In this document: piece by piece, positions 60,038 to 64,000 of the stretch
Layout of the letters: every line of letters begins with the position of its first letter
How positions within the stretch are numbered: position 1 is the stretch's first letter
Source: an uncultured Gammaproteobacteria bacterium
GTDB taxonomy: Bacteria; Pseudomonadota; Gammaproteobacteria; Steroidobacterales; UBA11654
NCBI GenBank assembly: GCA_902595845.1
Contig: CACJRN010000001.1
Location: 198,326 to 262,325 of the forward strand
Direction of reading: 5' to 3'
Length of the DNA stretch: 64,000 nucleotides
Translations under genes and position numbers: made by a program
The notes under the pieces: generated by a model
Told to the model about the DNA's origin: nothing
Database searches by the model: none
The model's input: only the letters and a program-made list of their open reading frames with translations

Positions 60038-60106
60038 TCATACACTCTATTTCTTAGGTTTGGATTGATTGCTGATGCATTTAAGATATTTTTTAAACTT
60101 AATGTC

Positions 60107-61030
60107 TTAATATATTTTGCCGATGTGTTTTTCACCTCTTTGCTTCGCAAGTTTGATTTGTTTTTGCCTTTCTGCAAAGCGCTTCTTTTTTTCTTCGCTG
60201 TGGGTTCCAAAACAATTTGGGCAGCTAATACCTTCAATGTACTCATCAGATGCAATATCTTCTTCACTGATTGGCATCCTGCAGGCATGACAAAGAGAGA
60301 AATCACCTTCTACTAATCCATGTTTGATCGATACCCGATCATCAAAAACAAAACATTCACCATCCCAGAGACTTTCAGATTCATTCACTTCCTCAAGGTA
60401 TTTTATGACCCCACCATCTAACTGATAGACTTCCTCACATCCTTTATTAATCATGAGTGAGCTGGCTTTTTCACAACGTATACCTCCAGTACAAAACATG
60501 GCAACTCTTTTCTTATTGATCATTAATTCCTCTAAGTTTTCATCAACCCATTTTGGAAATTCTCTGAATGAATCGGTCATTGGATTAATGGCATTTTTAA
60601 AGGTTCCAATGGAATATTCATACTGATTTCTCGTATCAATAACTAGAGTATCGGGATCATTGATAAGTTCGTTCCATTTTTCATCTTTTATATGCTCTCC
60701 AGTGATCTCAGAAGGGTTGATTCCATTTAAACCCATTGTGACAATTTCTTTTTTTATCTTTACCTTCATCCTTCCGAAGGTTTCTCCAGATGCATAAGAG
60801 TATTTTGGATTTAAATCCTCAAGATCAGGATAAGATTTTAAGAATTCTACAACTTCTTTTATATTTTCATCATTGCCAGAAATGGTCCCATTGATGCCTT
60901 CATTGGCAAGAATAATAGTGCCGAGAATGCTTCTCTCTTTGCAGAAGCTCTCTAACTCTTTCTTTCTTTTTGAAACACCTCCCCAGTTGACGAATTTATA
61001 GAAAGATATGACTGTATTCTTCTCGCTCAC
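60107..61030 (-). CDS. trhO: tRNA uridine(34) hydroxylase TrhO (YceA, rhodanese-like)
   Basis: GTIILANEGINGTISG, MFCTGGIRCEKASSLMINKG, CHACRMPI. Confidence 0.95.
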   Translation of the reverse strand: MSEKNTVISFYKFVNWGGVSKRKKELESFCKERSILGTIILANEGINGTISGNDENIKEVVEFLKSYPDLEDLNPKYSYASGETFGRMKVKIKKEIVTMGLNGINPSEITGEHIKDEKWNELINDPDTLVIDTRNQYEYSIGTFKNAINPMTDSFREFPKWVDENLEELMINKKRVAMFCTGGIRCEKASSLMINKGCEEVYQLDGGVIKYLEEVNESESLWDGECFVFDDRVSIKHGLVEGDFSLCHACRMPISEEDIASDEYIEGISCPNCFGTHSEEKKKRFAERQKQIKLAKQRGEKHIGKIY

Positions 61031-61037
61031 GCTATTG

Positions 61038-62081
61038 TCAATAAGTTCGATGCAATATGATTTCTGCCAAGTTAATTAATGCTTCCTTATACGAATTGTT
61101 ATCGAGTGATTGAATAGAATGCAATGCAAATTCGGTTTTCTTTTGAGCATCGTTGATGGAGGAGGCGATTGATCCTGTTGCTTGAATGCAGTCAATTATC
61201 TTATCTACATTTTTTGCATCTTTATTTGATATGGCTTGAGTGATCATTTGCCGCATTTCTGGTGTTGCTCTTTCGAGCGCATAAATCATTGGCAGAGTTG
61301 CTTTTCCCTCAGCAAGATCATCACCCACATCTTTTCCCATGATTTCAAATGAGGAACTGTAATCCAATACATCATCCACAATTTGATATGCCATACCCAA
61401 CTCTTTGCCAAAAATTTGCAAATTATGAATAACGGTCTGAGATTGGTTACTTAAAAGTCCACCTGCAACCATCGCTGCCTCAAAGAGTTTCCCTGTTTTA
61501 CGATAAATAACCTCAAGATACTGCTCTTTATTGGTTTTAGGGTTTCCGCTATTGATCAGTTGCAATACCTCTCCCTCAGCAATTGTATTTGTCGCATCTG
61601 ACATAATCTCCATGATTCCCATATGATTGATTTGAACCATGATTTGAAAGGCCCTCGAGTATAAAAAATCACCAACCAAGATTGTTGATTCATTCCCAAA
61701 GCTTTGGTGCGCTGTTTTAATGCCTCTTCTTGAATCTGAGTTATCCACTACATCATCATGAAGTAAAGTGGCAGTATGGATAAATTCGATCATTGCTGCC
61801 GCTTTGACAATACGATCAATATCTGAGGCTCCACAAGCTTTTGCCGATAAAAGAACCATAAGCGGCCTGATTCTTTTTCCTCCGCTATTCACTATGTATT
61901 GAGAAACATTATTTATAAGCTCTATGTCGCTTGATAGTTGTTTTTCTATTTCTTGATCAAGTAATGACCATTCTTCAGAAACCAGCCCCCTTATTTCATC
62001 TAAAGATGCTTTTTGATTGTTGATTTTTTCTATGCTTTTCATTATCTCCATTATTCTCATTTTTGGTGAAAGCTTGGACAA
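61038..62081 (-). CDS. ispB: Polyprenyl (octaprenyl) diphosphate synthase
   Basis: GGKRIRPLMVLL, LLHDDVVDNSDSRRG, YQIVDDVLDY (two DDxxD); next to rplU. Confidence 0.93.
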   Translation of the reverse strand: MSKLSPKMRIMEIMKSIEKINNQKASLDEIRGLVSEEWSLLDQEIEKQLSSDIELINNVSQYIVNSGGKRIRPLMVLLSAKACGASDIDRIVKAAAMIEFIHTATLLHDDVVDNSDSRRGIKTAHQSFGNESTILVGDFLYSRAFQIMVQINHMGIMEIMSDATNTIAEGEVLQLINSGNPKTNKEQYLEVIYRKTGKLFEAAMVAGGLLSNQSQTVIHNLQIFGKELGMAYQIVDDVLDYSSSFEIMGKDVGDDLAEGKATLPMIYALERATPEMRQMITQAISNKDAKNVDKIIDCIQATGSIASSINDAQKKTEFALHSIQSLDNNSYKEALINLAEIILHRTY

Positions 62082-62163
62082 TATATCAGACCATTAAAAT
62101 TATTGAATAAAAAAGGTTTAATCTATAGAATTGCGATCACTTTACATTGGATTTATTAAAAAA

Positions 62164-62508
62164 ATGTACGCAATTATTAAAACAGGTGGCAAGCAGTATC
62201 GAGTGTCTAAAGGCGAGAAGCTTAAGTTAGAAAAACTCGATGCTGAAATTGGTAAAAAGGTAGTCTTTAATGAAGTGCTATCAGTGGGTGAGGGTGCCGA
62301 TCTTAAAATCGGAACTCCATACATAAAAGATGCTAAGGTAGAAGCAAAGGTGCTTGACGAAGGAAAGTCAAAAAAGATTGAAGTTATCAAATTCAAAAGA
62401 AGAAAGAATTACAAAAGAAACTTCGGGCATCGACAGCACTATTCACTGGTTGAAATAACAAACATCAGTGTCAAGAAGGCATCGGCTAAGAAGAAAGATA
62501 AAGAGTAA
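62164..62508 (+). CDS. rplU: 50S ribosomal protein L21
   Basis: MYAIIKTGGKQYRVSKGEKLKLEKL; KRRKNYKRNFGHRQHYSLVEI. Confidence 0.98.
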   Translation: MYAIIKTGGKQYRVSKGEKLKLEKLDAEIGKKVVFNEVLSVGEGADLKIGTPYIKDAKVEAKVLDEGKSKKIEVIKFKRRKNYKRNFGHRQHYSLVEITNISVKKASAKKKDKE

Positions 62509-62526
62509 ACATCTAGAGGGCTTATC

Positions 62527-62790
62527 ATGGCACATAAGAAAGCAGGCGGAAGTTCCAGAAACGGAAGAGACTCAGAGTCCAAAAGACTCGGATTAAAGAA
62601 GTTTGGCGGACAGATAGTTCAAGCTGGTAATATCATTGTTAGGCAGAGAGGGACCAAATTTCATGCTGGTAAAAATGTTGGTATTGGTAAGGATCACACG
62701 CTGTTTGCTAAAATTGATGGCGAGCTTAAATTTGAGAAAAAAGGTCCAAGCTTAAAGCAATACGCAATAGTCACACCTCTTTCAGACTAG
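62527..62790 (+). CDS. rpmA: 50S ribosomal protein L27
   Basis: [29 protein letters not shown]. Confidence 0.99.
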   Translation: MAHKKAGGSSRNGRDSESKRLGLKKFGGQIVQAGNIIVRQRGTKFHAGKNVGIGKDHTLFAKIDGELKFEKKGPSLKQYAIVTPLSD

Positions 62791-62812
62791 TATCTCAAAC
62801 CACTTAACTTAA

Positions 62813-63883
<1,071 letters not shown>

Positions 63884-63889
63884 GTGGCT

Positions 63890-64000
63890 TAAGCGATGGA
63901 CTTGATTTTTTTAACAAGCTTACTCTTTTGATTTGCTGCTTTATTTGGGTGAATTACACCTTTTCTTGCAAGTGAATCAATCAATGGTTGAGCCTTCTTG
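63890..64000 (-). CDS. rpsT: 30S ribosomal protein S20, truncated by window end
   Basis: Hand translation of the reverse complement: KKAQPLIDSLARKGVIHPNKAANQKSKLVKKIKSIA*. Confidence 0.93.

Overview
This is a 64 kb AT-rich, chromosomal-type window. Gene content and synteny (homodimeric aceE, alaS, ispB/rplU/rpmA/obgE/rpsT) suggest a marine-type gammaproteobacterium; this assignment is by inference. No CRISPR array, insertion sequence, prophage or rRNA was seen. Main blocks: (1) partial alaS, SDR, cupin, acyltransferase, tRNA-Ser(GCT), amidohydrolase, SelO and an NTP/NDP-exchanger-like MFS protein. (2) An isolated GC-richer intergenic segment at ~9524-9752 that looks like an unannotated structured minus-strand RNA with its own promoter and terminator. 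(3) pxpABC (5-oxoprolinase) and tRNA-Arg(TCG). (4) A catabolic/accessory region at ~12.5-26.2 kb: PPOX-fold protein, three MFS transporters, CaiB CoA-transferase, DUF1838, membrane cyt b561-like plus cyt c, alpha/beta hydrolases including a tandem fusion with His in place of the nucleophile, SDR, Rieske oxygenase and FAD monooxygenase. (5) A FabD-like protein coupled to a CBM9/DUF5916-type outer membrane protein. (6) A complete propionyl-CoA to succinyl-CoA set (mce, meaB, pccA, pccB, mcm). (7) An F420-dependent LLM-family oxidoreductase. (8) An iron block (FTR1 permease, TonB siderophore receptor, Fur boxes). (9) A complete F420 biosynthesis operon (fbiC, cofC, cofD, cofE, npdG) coupled to ilvD. 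(10) aceE without aceF, a DUF169 protein with a PCP_red-like tail, SCO1/PCu(A)C with an unlisted 50-aa membrane ORF, and a Tat-like DAO. (11) trhO, ispB, rplU, rpmA, obgE and partial rpsT. Most promising for follow-up: the candidate ncRNA, the F420 system, and the tandem His-elbow hydrolases with the surrounding catabolic cluster.
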